7,246 nucleotides of DNA, taken from contig CAIYQF010000027.1 in the NCBI GenBank assembly GCA_903928325.1, positions 1 to 7,246 on the forward strand, written 5' to 3'. Below the pieces are notes generated by a model. It worked only from the letters and a program-made list of their open reading frames with translations. It was not told where the DNA came from and did not search any database. Source of the stretch: an uncultured beta proteobacterium (lineage in GTDB: Bacteria; Pseudomonadota; Gammaproteobacteria; Burkholderiales; Burkholderiaceae_C). This document shows positions 1-6,313 of the stretch, piece by piece. The translations under genes were made by a program, and so were the position numbers. Position 1 is the first letter of the stretch. Each line of letters starts with the position of its first letter.

Positions 1-129
1 CAGCAGCAGACCCGGACCTGTGGGCAGTATGTAGACATTGCGCTGCGTCAGCATCCACACATCGGTGGCTGGGGTACGGGCTTGAAGCCACCGCCCCAAG
101 GGGTCCTGAAGGTCTTGGCGTAGCGTCAT
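1..129 (-). CDS. DUF58 domain-containing protein, N-terminal part (runs off window)
   Basis: Only the first 43 codons are present; the gene continues beyond base 1. Read on the minus strand from the ATG at 129-127, the peptide starts MTLRQDLQDPLGRWLQ and contains WMLTQRNVYILPTGPGLLL. The 'LTxRNVYILPT..GLL' stretch is the segment I recognise just before the first membrane helix in DUF58 proteins. The start codon overlaps the stop of the upstream moxR gene (ATGA), so the two are probably translationally coupled. MoxR ATPases are commonly encoded next to DUF58 proteins (often with VWA or transglutaminase-like partners) and are thought to act as chaperone-like partners in envelope or metal-insertion processes; the exact role here is unknown. 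The family call depends on a short N-terminal signature and the neighbour, so it is good but not certain. Confidence 0.8.
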   Translation of the reverse strand, partial: MTLRQDLQDPLGRWLQARTPATDVWMLTQRNVYILPTGPGLLL

Positions 130-1046
130 GGCAGGGCAGTGGCCTGGATGAGGGCCTGGACTTGGGCGCGCGCGCCCAGAGTGGCACCGCCCACCGGCAC
201 CAGTCGGTGTGCAGTGCATGCCACGAGGATGTCTTGTACGTCGTCCGGGGCCACGTAGTCCCGCCCGCGCATCAAGGCCCTGGCTTGCGCTGCGCGCACC
301 ACGGCAATGCCCGCGCGTGGACTCAGGCCGTGCACAAACCACTGCCCCGATCGGGTCGCCAAGATCAGGTCTTGCACGTAGTCCAGCAGGGCCTCTGAGG
401 TGTGGACTTGCCGCACGGCGCCCTGCAGCCCAGCCCATTGCTGGGCCGACACCGCCGCTGGCAAGTTGGCCACCAAGCTGCGCCGGTCGGGACCGCCGAG
501 CAACAGGCGCTCGGCACTGCGCTCGGGGTAACCCACTGAAATGCGCATCAAAAACCGGTCCAGCTGGGATTCTGGTAGGGCGTGGGTACCAGCCTGGTCC
601 TGCGGGTTTTGGGTTGCGATGACGAAAAACGGTTGTGGCAAGGTACGGGTTTGCCCGTCTGCAGTGACCTGCTTTTCTTCCATGGCCTCCAGTAAAGCGC
701 TTTGGGTTCGGGGGCTGGCCCGGTTGATTTCATCGGCTAGCACCACTTGGGCAAATACCGGGCCTGGATGGAAGACAAAGCCGCCGCTTTCGCGCTCGTA
801 AACCGACACGCCGGTTAGATCGCTTGGCATCAGGTCGGCAGTGAACTGCACCCTGGAAAACTGCAAGCCCAGTGTTTGCGCCAACGCGTGGGCCAGGGTC
901 GTTTTTCCGACGCCAGGAACATCTTCGAGCAGCAGGTGGCCGTCGGCAAGCAAGCAGTTCACACTGTCATGGATCTGCGCGTCCTTGCCCACCAGCACGG
1001 TACCGAGTTGGAATAGTATTGATTTAATTAATTTTTGTGTATTCAT
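126..1046 (-). CDS. moxR: MoxR-family AAA+ ATPase
   Basis: A 306-residue AAA+ ATPase of the MoxR family, close to the usual family length of about 300-330. Visible motifs in order: Walker A EDVPGVGKTT (41-50), Walker B VVLADE (101-106) followed by the family-typical INRASPRTQSALLEAMEE, sensor 1 ATQNP (144-148), and GLSPRAG (240-246) at the sensor 2 position. A C-terminal helical lid ends the protein. MoxR proteins are cytoplasmic ATPases believed to remodel or activate partner proteins; the partner here is presumably the DUF58 protein encoded immediately downstream with a 4-base overlap. The ATG at 1046 gives the normal 40-residue lead-in to Walker A, but no Shine-Dalgarno sequence is visible before it. 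The first dozen codons are unusually AT-rich (TTA, ATT, AAA, ATA, CTA) compared with the rest of the gene. The family is certain; the cellular role is not. Confidence 0.93.
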   Translation of the reverse strand: MNTQKLIKSILFQLGTVLVGKDAQIHDSVNCLLADGHLLLEDVPGVGKTTLAHALAQTLGLQFSRVQFTADLMPSDLTGVSVYERESGGFVFHPGPVFAQVVLADEINRASPRTQSALLEAMEEKQVTADGQTRTLPQPFFVIATQNPQDQAGTHALPESQLDRFLMRISVGYPERSAERLLLGGPDRRSLVANLPAAVSAQQWAGLQGAVRQVHTSEALLDYVQDLILATRSGQWFVHGLSPRAGIAVVRAAQARALMRGRDYVAPDDVQDILVACTAHRLVPVGGATLGARAQVQALIQATALP

Positions 1047-1080
1047 ATTGATTAAGTTAATTAATAACCAAAGTTTAATC
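1021..1080. promoter_or_regulatory. AT-rich island over moxR start, divergent from lgt
   Basis: Only 10 of these 60 bases are G or C (about 17%), in a region otherwise near 60% GC. It covers the first codons of moxR and the spacer behind them. Two copies of the 8-mer TTAATTAA lie at 1024-1031 and 1057-1064, 33 bp apart on either side of the moxR start codon. It probably contains the moxR promoter and perhaps part of the lgt promoter, but I could not pick a convincing -35/-10 pair on either strand. The rest of the spacer, up to the lgt start, holds the lgt ribosome binding site and a small GC hairpin (CTGGC 1123-1127 with GCCAG 1134-1138). Confidence 0.4.
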
Positions 1081-1151
1081 GTATTTAGGTGTTTATGCGC
1101 GTGGCATGCGATTTGGTGTGTGCTGGCCTGCGCGCCAGTGCGGTGCTCAAT

Positions 1152-1156
1152 GGAGG
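1152..1156 (+). promoter_or_regulatory. Ribosome binding site for lgt
   Basis: GGAGG lies 12 bases before the ATG at 1169-1171. The spacing is on the long side, but this is the only good Shine-Dalgarno match in the area, and it supports the 1169 start over the in-frame ATG at 1106. Confidence 0.55.
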
Positions 1157-1168
1157 CACAATCTGCCC

Positions 1169-2002
1169 ATGCTCATTCACCCCCAAATTGACCCCGTGGC
1201 CCTGCATATGGGGCCGGTTTCCGTGCACTGGTACGGGCTGACCTACCTAGCGGCCTTTGCACTGTTTATGTGGTTGGGCAGCAGGCGTTTGCACCACGAC
1301 CCATTCAAATCCCCGCAAGGGGCGGGTGCGTGGGCTATGCGCGACGTAGAGGATATTTTGTTTTTGGGCGTCATGGGCGTGGTTTTGGGGGGGCGATTGG
1401 GTTATTGCCTGTTCTATAAGCCCCTGTATTACGCAGACCACCCTTTGGAAATTCTCGCTGTGTGGCAGGGCGGCATGAGTTTTCATGGCGGCATGTTGGG
1501 CGTGATCGCCGCCATGGGCTGGTTTGCAATCAGCCGCAAACGCCCGTTTCTGCAGGTGGCGGACTTTGTCGCTCCCTGCGTTCCTACGGGTTTGGCTGCT
1601 GGGCGGGTGGGTAACTTCATCAATGGCGAACTCTGGGGCCGCTTGGCTGACCCCCAGTTGCCTTGGGCAATGGTGTTTCGTGGCGCGTCGGACGCCCCGC
1701 GCCACCCTTCTCAGGTGTACCAGTTTTTGCTTGAGGGCCTGCTGCTGTTTGTGCTGTTGTGGGTGTACGCCCGCACGGCTCCCCGGCAGGGGCGGGTGGC
1801 GGCTGCATTTTTGGTTGGCTATGGGCTGTTCCGCTTTGTCGCAGAGTTCTTCCGCGAACCGGACGCGCACCTGGGTTTGCTGTCTTTGGGCATGAGCATG
1901 GGGCAGTGGCTGTGCGTGCCCATGCTCGTGGGCGGTGTCGCCTTGTGGCTGTGGGCCGGTTCGACGAACGTCGCCCTTGACCGCCTTGCCGATCGCCCTT
2001 GA
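1169..2002 (+). CDS. lgt: Prolipoprotein diacylglyceryl transferase
   Basis: Lgt is the inner-membrane enzyme that moves a diacylglyceryl group from phosphatidylglycerol onto the lipobox cysteine of preprolipoproteins, the first step of lipoprotein maturation. This 277-residue protein has the full family signature: WYG near the start (21-23), HGGMLG (106-111), the Lgt signature GRVGNFINGELWGR (145-158), RHPSQVYQ (178-185) and FFREPD (227-232). H106 and R146 align with the E. coli residues His103 and Arg143, and R229/E230 lie in the conserved C-terminal RExD-like element. Several hydrophobic segments fit the multi-pass topology. The start at 1169 is chosen because a GGAGG precedes it and MLIHPQIDPVALHMGPVSVHWYGL matches normal Lgt N-termini; opening at 1106 would add 21 polar, Cys/Trp-containing residues not expected in the family. 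It appears to be a single-gene unit, with an AT-rich promoter region starting before the next gene. Confidence 0.97.
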   Translation: MLIHPQIDPVALHMGPVSVHWYGLTYLAAFALFMWLGSRRLHHDPFKSPQGAGAWAMRDVEDILFLGVMGVVLGGRLGYCLFYKPLYYADHPLEILAVWQGGMSFHGGMLGVIAAMGWFAISRKRPFLQVADFVAPCVPTGLAAGRVGNFINGELWGRLADPQLPWAMVFRGASDAPRHPSQVYQFLLEGLLLFVLLWVYARTAPRQGRVAAAFLVGYGLFRFVAEFFREPDAHLGLLSLGMSMGQWLCVPMLVGGVALWLWAGSTNVALDRLADRP

Positions 2003-2092
2003 GGGCCGGTTTCCATGAGTTTTCTGCGCTACTGGGGCCGATGTTCGTTTTTTTGTCGCCTATAACTGGTTGTTAATGTGGTATCTATGATA

Positions 2093-2125
2093 TTTTCATA
2101 CATTATTAAAAATAATTCATGAAAA
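2093..2125 (+). repeat. 33-base AT-rich imperfect palindrome before the HD-GYP gene
   Basis: TTTTCAT (2093-2099) pairs with ATGAAAA (2119-2125), and ATTATT (2102-2107) pairs with AATAAT (2111-2116), around a 3-base AAA loop. Two mismatched positions separate the inner and outer arms, and both arms share the centre at 2109. The right arm overlaps the AAAAGGA ribosome binding site (2122-2128) of the downstream gene. It could be a transcription factor operator or, in RNA, a weak hairpin touching the ribosome binding site. No T-run follows, so it is not an intrinsic terminator. Confidence 0.6.
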
Positions 2126-2137
2126 GGAATGTTGGAA

Positions 2138-3181
2138 ATGCCCCGTCGCGTTCTGCTTGTTGACGACACCGAGATCAATTTGATGGTGCTCAGTGCGCTG
2201 GTCAATCGGCTTGGCGACGCCCAATGCCACAGCTTTTCAGAACCCACCCATGCCTTGGACTTTGCCCGCTTAACCCGCGTCGACCTGGTGGTGGTGGATT
2301 ACATGATGCCCGGCATGGATGGCATCGCGTTTATTGACGCTTTTCGCTCCATCGACGGGGCCGCGTCGATCCCAGTTCTGATGGTGACGGCTAACAATGA
2401 AAAAGAGGTCCTTTACCGGGCCCTGAATTCTGGAGCGGACGATTTCTTGCCCCGGCCAGTGGATGCATTGGAATTTTTGGCGCGCGCCAGAAATATGCTC
2501 AAGCTGAGCGACGCCAACCGCCGCTTGGCCGACCATGCGGCCTGGTTGACCGATGCCGTGCGGCAAGCCACCCAGGAGGTCCGCATTCGCGAGCGTGAGA
2601 CGGTCATAGCCTTGGCCAAGGCAGCGGCTTACCGCGATGTGGAGACGGGCGAGCACATCTTGCGTGTGGCGCATTATGCCCATTTGATCGCACGGGAAAT
2701 AGCGCTACCAGAGGCCGATCAGGAACTGCTTTTGGAGGCGTCATCCATGCACGACATTGGCAAGGTTGGCATTCCGGACCATATCCTGTGCAAGCAAGGG
2801 CGGCTCGATGAATCCGAACTGGCCGTCATGCATCGGCACGCAACGCTGGGCTACGAGTTGCTGCGGGGCAGCAGCTCCGAGCTTCTGCAGGCGGCGGCCC
2901 AGATTGCACTGGGGCACCACGAAAAGTACGACGGGTCGGGGTACCCCCAGGCACTGGCGGGTGAGGCGATTCCATTATTTTGCCGCATCGTGGCCGTTGC
3001 CGACGTATTTGACGCATTGACGACCGAGCGCCCCTACAAGACGGCCTGGAGCATGGACAGGGCCAAAGACCACTTGCTAGCGGGCCGCGGCGTCCATTTT
3101 GAACCCCGCCTGGTAGATGCTTTTGTCGCAGCGTGGACCGAGGTGATCGAAATCCACGAGCGTTTTCAGGACCCGTCTTAA
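2138..3181 (+). CDS. RpfG-like response regulator with HD-GYP phosphodiesterase domain
   Basis: A 347-residue two-domain protein: receiver domain (about 4-120), a charged helical linker (about 121-160), then an HD-GYP domain (about 160-340). HD-GYP domains hydrolyse cyclic-di-GMP in the cytoplasm, lowering the signal that favours sessile growth. The receiver has the acidic pair D9/D10, phospho-acceptor D54 in VVVDYMMPGMDG and T84. The usual switch lysine is arginine (R106 in FLPRPVD). The HD-GYP core looks intact: ETGEH (E169, H173), HDIGK (205-209), H234, HHE (260-262), DGSGYP (265-270) and D289 in VADVFDALT. The start at 2138 is preferred over the in-frame ATG at 2129 because AAAAGGA (2122-2128) sits 9 bases before it but directly abuts the other. 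No partner kinase is encoded within this window. A palindrome overlaps the ribosome binding site. Confidence 0.93.
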   Translation: MPRRVLLVDDTEINLMVLSALVNRLGDAQCHSFSEPTHALDFARLTRVDLVVVDYMMPGMDGIAFIDAFRSIDGAASIPVLMVTANNEKEVLYRALNSGADDFLPRPVDALEFLARARNMLKLSDANRRLADHAAWLTDAVRQATQEVRIRERETVIALAKAAAYRDVETGEHILRVAHYAHLIAREIALPEADQELLLEASSMHDIGKVGIPDHILCKQGRLDESELAVMHRHATLGYELLRGSSSELLQAAAQIALGHHEKYDGSGYPQALAGEAIPLFCRIVAVADVFDALTTERPYKTAWSMDRAKDHLLAGRGVHFEPRLVDAFVAAWTEVIEIHERFQDPS

Positions 3182-3223
3182 ATCCCTCGGCCCCGAACTG
3201 CGTTGGTTTCTCGGTCCTGGGCT

Positions 3224-3667
3224 TTAGCGCAGAACAAGTACGGCTGTGGTGGCGTGTGTAAGCACCTGCTGGGTCTCGCTGCCCAGGAGCAGTCGCTTGA
3301 TGCCCCGACGTCCGTGCGACGCCATGACGATCAGGTCACATGCGTGCTTGTTGGCTGCGGCGATGATGGCGTTGGACACCACATCCGACTTGCTGATTAC
3401 TGCTTTGGTCTTGACGCCCCTGGACACCGCGTCTTGCTTGATCGCATCCACCGTGGCTTGTGCACTGGCGGCCCACAAGGCTTCAACGCGTTTAATTTCG
3501 GCTCCGTCAATGGCTATGCCGCCTTCAAAATAACTGATCGGATACGACGGCACCACCTGCAGGGCAACGAGTTCAGCGCCACAGGCTTGGGCCAGATCGA
3601 TGGCGCTGGCAACGGCTTTTTTGGAAAGTTTGGAGCCGTCGGTGGCAACCAGAATTCGGGTGTACAT
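3224..3667 (-). CDS. Universal stress protein, UspA family
   Basis: A single-domain 147-residue protein of the usual Usp length. It begins MYTRILVATDGS, the standard first strand and nucleotide-contacting Asp (D10), and ends with the ATP-binding loop VMASHGRRGIKRLLLGSETQQVL (114-136). That loop fits the G-x2-G-x9-G-S/T pattern except that the first glycine is alanine (A116), a variant I recall as common in betaproteobacterial members; G119 and G129-S130 are kept. These soluble proteins accumulate under energy or oxygen limitation; the molecular role is not defined. AAAGGA (minus strand, 3679-3674) lies 6 bases before the ATG at 3667 and settles the start. A longer reading frame back to 4042 overlaps ccoI and is spurious. 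An FNR/ANR box and -10 at the right spacing lie upstream, so low-oxygen induction is likely. The gene converges on the HD-GYP gene with a 42-base gap and no clear terminator. Confidence 0.95.
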   Translation of the reverse strand: MYTRILVATDGSKLSKKAVASAIDLAQACGAELVALQVVPSYPISYFEGGIAIDGAEIKRVEALWAASAQATVDAIKQDAVSRGVKTKAVISKSDVVSNAIIAAANKHACDLIVMASHGRRGIKRLLLGSETQQVLTHATTAVLVLR

Positions 3668-3693
3668 ACAGTGTCCTTTCAGAGTATGGGGCA

Positions 3694-3735
3694 ACTGTAG
3701 GCCTGTGGTGGTTTTGCTGCATTGACGTGGATCAA
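3694..3735 (-). promoter_or_regulatory. FNR/ANR-dependent class II promoter for the usp gene
   Basis: The FNR/ANR box TTGAC-GTGG-ATCAA (3722-3735) differs from the TTGAT-N4-ATCAA consensus at one position. On the minus strand, TACAGT (3699-3694) is a fair -10 hexamer, and its end lies 34.5 bp from the box centre (3728.5). That puts the transcription start near 3687, about 41.5 bp from the centre, and leaves a 20-base leader containing the AAAGGA site before the usp ATG. No -35 is needed at class II FNR promoters. The same box could also serve ccoI on the other strand, but the mirrored hexamer there (CACACT, 3758-3763) is poorer. Confidence 0.75.
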
Positions 3736-3763
3736 GCGCAGCCCCGGCCACTGCAGGCACACT

Positions 3764-6109
3764 ATGGGGCCCATGCTTGCACCACCGTTGACAGATCCCT
3801 TGACGTCCATTTCCAGCCCGCAATTGCCCCCGGTGGCGCAACTCCAAGTGCTTGACGACCCGATGGAGTGGGGTGCTTTTAGCCATGCTGCGCAAGGCGA
3901 CAGCAGCACCTGGGTGTCGCACGTGGTGGTGCATGGCATGCACTGCGCCGCCTGCTCCGTCAGCGTGGAAGACGCTTTGCTGCGCGTGCCGGGAGTGGTT
4001 GGTGCGCGCGTAAGTGCGGCCACGCAACGTGCCACGGTGCAATGGCGCGTGGGCCAGACGGTGCCGTCACAGTGGATGCAGTCGGTGCAAAGTAGCGGCT
4101 ACCAGCTGGTGCCCGCCAACGATGTTTTTGCCAGCCAACGGCGCAAGGCCGAAAGCCGGGCCGCTTTGTGGCGCTGGCTGGTGGCCGGCCTGTGCATGAT
4201 GCAGGTCATGATGTACGCCTACCCCGCCTATATCGCGCGCGCAGGCGACTTGAGCGCCGAGATGGAGCGCTTGCTGCGCTGGGCGTCCTGGGTGCTGACG
4301 CTGCCGGTGGTGCTGTTTTCCTGTGGGCCGTTCTTTCGCAGCGCTTGGAAAGACGTGGTGCACCGGCGCATCGGCATGGATTTGCCCGTGGCCCTGGGCA
4401 TCGCGGTAACCTTTGTGGTCAGTACCGCTGGCACCTTCGAGCCGGCCGGCATTTTTGGGCGCGAGGTGTATTTCGACTCGCTGACCATGTTTGTTTTCTT
4501 TTTGCTCAGCGGGCGATGGCTCGAACTGCGTCTGCGCGACCGCACGGCTGGTGCGCTGGAAAGTGTGATGAACCGCCTGCCCGACAGTGTCGAGCGCCAG
4601 CATACGGACGGCACGTTTGAGCGGGTGGCGGTTCGCCGCATTGTGGTCGGGGACTTGTTGCGCATGCAGCCTGGGGAGCCCTTTGCGGCCGACGGAGAAG
4701 TGGAGTTCGGTGCGGGCCATGTGGATGAGGCGATCTTGAGTGGCGAATCACGCCCCCTGTGGCGCCAGGTGGGCGACACCGTGCTGGCGGGCAGCCAGAA
4801 CCTCAGTGCCACGATGGGTGTTCGGGTTCAACGGGTGGCCACGGACACACGATTTGCCCAGATCGTGGCCTTGATGGAAAGCGCCTCGGCCAGCAAACCG
4901 CACATCGCCTTGGTGGCAGATCGCTTGGCCAAGCCCTTTTTGGTGGCCGTACTGGTGTGCGCGCTGGGTGCTGCGTTGTGGTGGTGGGAGCGCGACCCGC
5001 AGCGTGCGTTGATGGTGGCGGTGGCGGTGCTTGTGGTTACCTGCCCGTGCGCCTTGTCCTTGGCCACGCCTGCGGCCATGCTGGCATCGGCCGGGCGCTT
5101 GGCCCGCAGCGGGGTGTTGGTGCGCAAGCTCCAGGCGCTGGAAGCCTTGTCTAAGGTAGACACGGTGGTGTTTGACAAGACCGGAACGCTCAGTGGTGAC
5201 GCCTTGTTTGTGCAGCGCATCGAATGCCGTGACGGCGTGTCCCCAGCGCAGGCACTGCAGTGGGCGCAGGCATTGGCGCAGCATTCACGGCACCCGGCTT
5301 CGCGCGCGGTATGCCAGGGCACGCCTACGGCCTTGGCCCTGCCCGGCGCGCCACTTGCACGAAGCGAAGTGTGGGTCTGCGACGGCGTCACCGAGTGGCC
5401 AGGTCAAGGCCTATCAGGCACGGTCCAGGGTGTGCATCAGACGATGGATCTGCGCTTGGGATCGGCTGCGTTTTGTGGCCTAGCCCCCTGGACAGGTGAC
5501 GAAACGGCCCTGACGCTGAGCGATGGCCAGGGCTGGGTGGCAACGGTGGTCCTTCAAGAGGAGCTACGCCCCGACGCACAGGCCTGCGTGCAGGCGCTTG
5601 TTGCCATGGGAATTGAAGTGCACATGCTCTCGGGTGACGCGCCAGGCGCCGTGCGGCGTGTGGCAAAGGCACTGTGCATTGATCGGGCGCGAGGAGGGTG
5701 TTCTCCTGACGATAAGTTGGATTCGCTACGTGCCCTGCAGGCGCACGGCCAAAGGGTGGCGATGGTCGGTGACGGCTTGAACGACGGCCCGGTATTGGCG
5801 GTAGCCCATGTTTCGTTTGCCTTTGGGCGGGCGGTACCGTTGGCACAGGCGCGCGCCGATTTTGTGGTACTGGGCGAGCAATTGATGGCGGTGGCCGCCA
5901 CAGTGGGCCTGGCACGCCAAACCATGGCAGTGGTGCGGCAAAACCTAGCCTGGGCTTTGATGTACAACGCGGCCTGTGTGCCCCTGGCTGTGGCCGGGCT
6001 TTTGCCAGCTTGGTTGGCGGGACTGGGCATGGCCAGTAGCTCGCTGCTGGTGGTTTCCAACGCCTTGCGGTTAACGCGCGCTAAGTTTTCCCTGGCTGCA
6101 AAGGCTTAG
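3764..6109 (+). CDS. ccoI: Copper-transporting P1B-type ATPase for cbb3 oxidase assembly (CcoI/FixI)
   Basis: A 781-residue inner-membrane ATPase that, by family knowledge, delivers copper towards the periplasm for the heme-copper centre of cbb3 oxidase. Domains in order: N-terminal metal-binding domain with GMHCAAC (58-64), two leading helices (about 135-190), actuator domain with LSGES (325-329), copper-site helix TCPCALSLATP (426-436), phosphorylation site DKTGT (471-475, D471), nucleotide-binding SRHP (508-511), SGD (623-625), hinge GDGLND (669-674), and final helices with YN (734-735) and MASSSLLVVSNALR (756-769). All catalytic motifs are intact. Gene order with ccoS and ccoN separates it from CopA-type detoxification pumps. 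There is no Cys-rich CxHC-type segment ahead of the metal-binding domain, unlike many CcoI proteins such as those of Pseudomonas. The start is uncertain: ATG at 3764 (AGG 6 bases upstream) or 3773. A TTG at 3722 is open but lies inside the FNR box. Confidence 0.95.
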   Translation: MGPMLAPPLTDPLTSISSPQLPPVAQLQVLDDPMEWGAFSHAAQGDSSTWVSHVVVHGMHCAACSVSVEDALLRVPGVVGARVSAATQRATVQWRVGQTVPSQWMQSVQSSGYQLVPANDVFASQRRKAESRAALWRWLVAGLCMMQVMMYAYPAYIARAGDLSAEMERLLRWASWVLTLPVVLFSCGPFFRSAWKDVVHRRIGMDLPVALGIAVTFVVSTAGTFEPAGIFGREVYFDSLTMFVFFLLSGRWLELRLRDRTAGALESVMNRLPDSVERQHTDGTFERVAVRRIVVGDLLRMQPGEPFAADGEVEFGAGHVDEAILSGESRPLWRQVGDTVLAGSQNLSATMGVRVQRVATDTRFAQIVALMESASASKPHIALVADRLAKPFLVAVLVCALGAALWWWERDPQRALMVAVAVLVVTCPCALSLATPAAMLASAGRLARSGVLVRKLQALEALSKVDTVVFDKTGTLSGDALFVQRIECRDGVSPAQALQWAQALAQHSRHPASRAVCQGTPTALALPGAPLARSEVWVCDGVTEWPGQGLSGTVQGVHQTMDLRLGSAAFCGLAPWTGDETALTLSDGQGWVATVVLQEELRPDAQACVQALVAMGIEVHMLSGDAPGAVRRVAKALCIDRARGGCSPDDKLDSLRALQAHGQRVAMVGDGLNDGPVLAVAHVSFAFGRAVPLAQARADFVVLGEQLMAVAATVGLARQTMAVVRQNLAWALMYNAACVPLAVAGLLPAWLAGLGMASSSLLVVSNALRLTRAKFSLAAKA

Positions 6110-6122
6110 CAGAAGGATATTG

Positions 6123-6260
6123 ATGGAAATTTTGTATTTGCTGATCCCGCTGTCGGTGGTGTTGGTATTTTTCATATTGCTTGGCCTGTGGTGGGCCATT
6201 GACCGTGGGCAGTTCGAGGACATCGAGTCCGAGGGTGAGCGCATCCTGCGCGAGCCCTGA
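6123..6260 (+). CDS. ccoS: Cytochrome oxidase maturation protein, cbb3-type (CcoS)
   Basis: A 45-residue single-pass membrane protein that starts MEILYLLIPLSVVLVF, the hallmark CcoS N-terminus, with one helix (about 3-24) ending LGLWWAIDRGQFEDIE and a short acidic tail. CcoS is needed to make cbb3 oxidase active; in studied bacteria its loss leaves an oxidase lacking its cofactors, but its mechanism is not settled. AGAAGGA (6111-6117) lies 5 bases before the ATG. Only 13 bases separate it from the ccoI stop, so ccoI-ccoS is almost certainly one transcript. Confidence 0.96.
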   Translation: MEILYLLIPLSVVLVFFILLGLWWAIDRGQFEDIESEGERILREP

Positions 6261-6263
6261 TAC

Positions 6264-6294
6264 ATGGCATCGGGCCCCATTTATTGGGTGTCAT
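6264..6294 (+). other. Possible bulged hairpin just after ccoS
   Basis: ATGGCA (6264-6269) can pair with TGTCAT (6289-6294, one G-T wobble), and CCCA (6276-6279) with TGGG (6285-6288), leaving a 6-base bulge and a 5-base loop. It begins 4 bases after the ccoS stop. No T-run follows, so it is not a standard intrinsic terminator; it may mark the end of the ccoIS message or a processing site, or be chance. Confidence 0.25.
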
Positions 6295-6313
6295 AGCAAC
6301 ATTCGTAGCCCTT

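Noticed and set aside
1048..1061. FNR-like box at TTGATTAAGTTAAT near the moxR start
   Set aside because: Only the left half-site TTGAT matches; the right half (TTAAT) agrees with ATCAA at just two positions.
1106..1168. Upstream in-frame start for lgt adding 21 residues
   Set aside because: The added residues are unlike Lgt N-termini, and the GGAGG at 1152-1156 lies downstream of that ATG and serves the 1169 start.
1247..1870. 207-codon minus-strand open frame opposite lgt
   Set aside because: It lies wholly within lgt, has no recognisable domain and a composition typical of antisense shadows in GC-rich DNA.
2036..2054. Intrinsic terminator after lgt ending in the T7 run at 2048-2054
   Set aside because: The only pairing available before the T-run is GGCC with a distant GGCC; no stable stem abuts the T-run.
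2014..2064. A 16-codon open frame (MSFLRYWGRCSFFCRL) between lgt and the HD-GYP gene
   Set aside because: It is short and unrecognised; a possible GAGG upstream overlaps the lgt stop. Nothing beyond chance supports it.
3182..3232. Bidirectional terminator between the convergent HD-GYP and usp genes
   Set aside because: Only a 5-bp CTGCG/CGCAG pairing with a large loop and no T-run could be found, and it extends into the usp coding end.
3668..4042. Longer minus-strand reading frame that would extend the stress protein to 272 residues
   Set aside because: The extension overlaps the conserved start of ccoI, has no family similarity, and AAAGGA sits 6 bases before the ATG at 3667, where MYTRILVATDGS matches normal Usp N-termini.
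4748..5284. Long minus-strand open frames opposite ccoI (also 4067-4720, 4228-4812, 4828-5391, 5388-5915, 5554-6060)
   Set aside because: All lie opposite a gene with complete P-type ATPase motifs and show His/Arg/Ala/Pro-rich low-information sequence with no domains.
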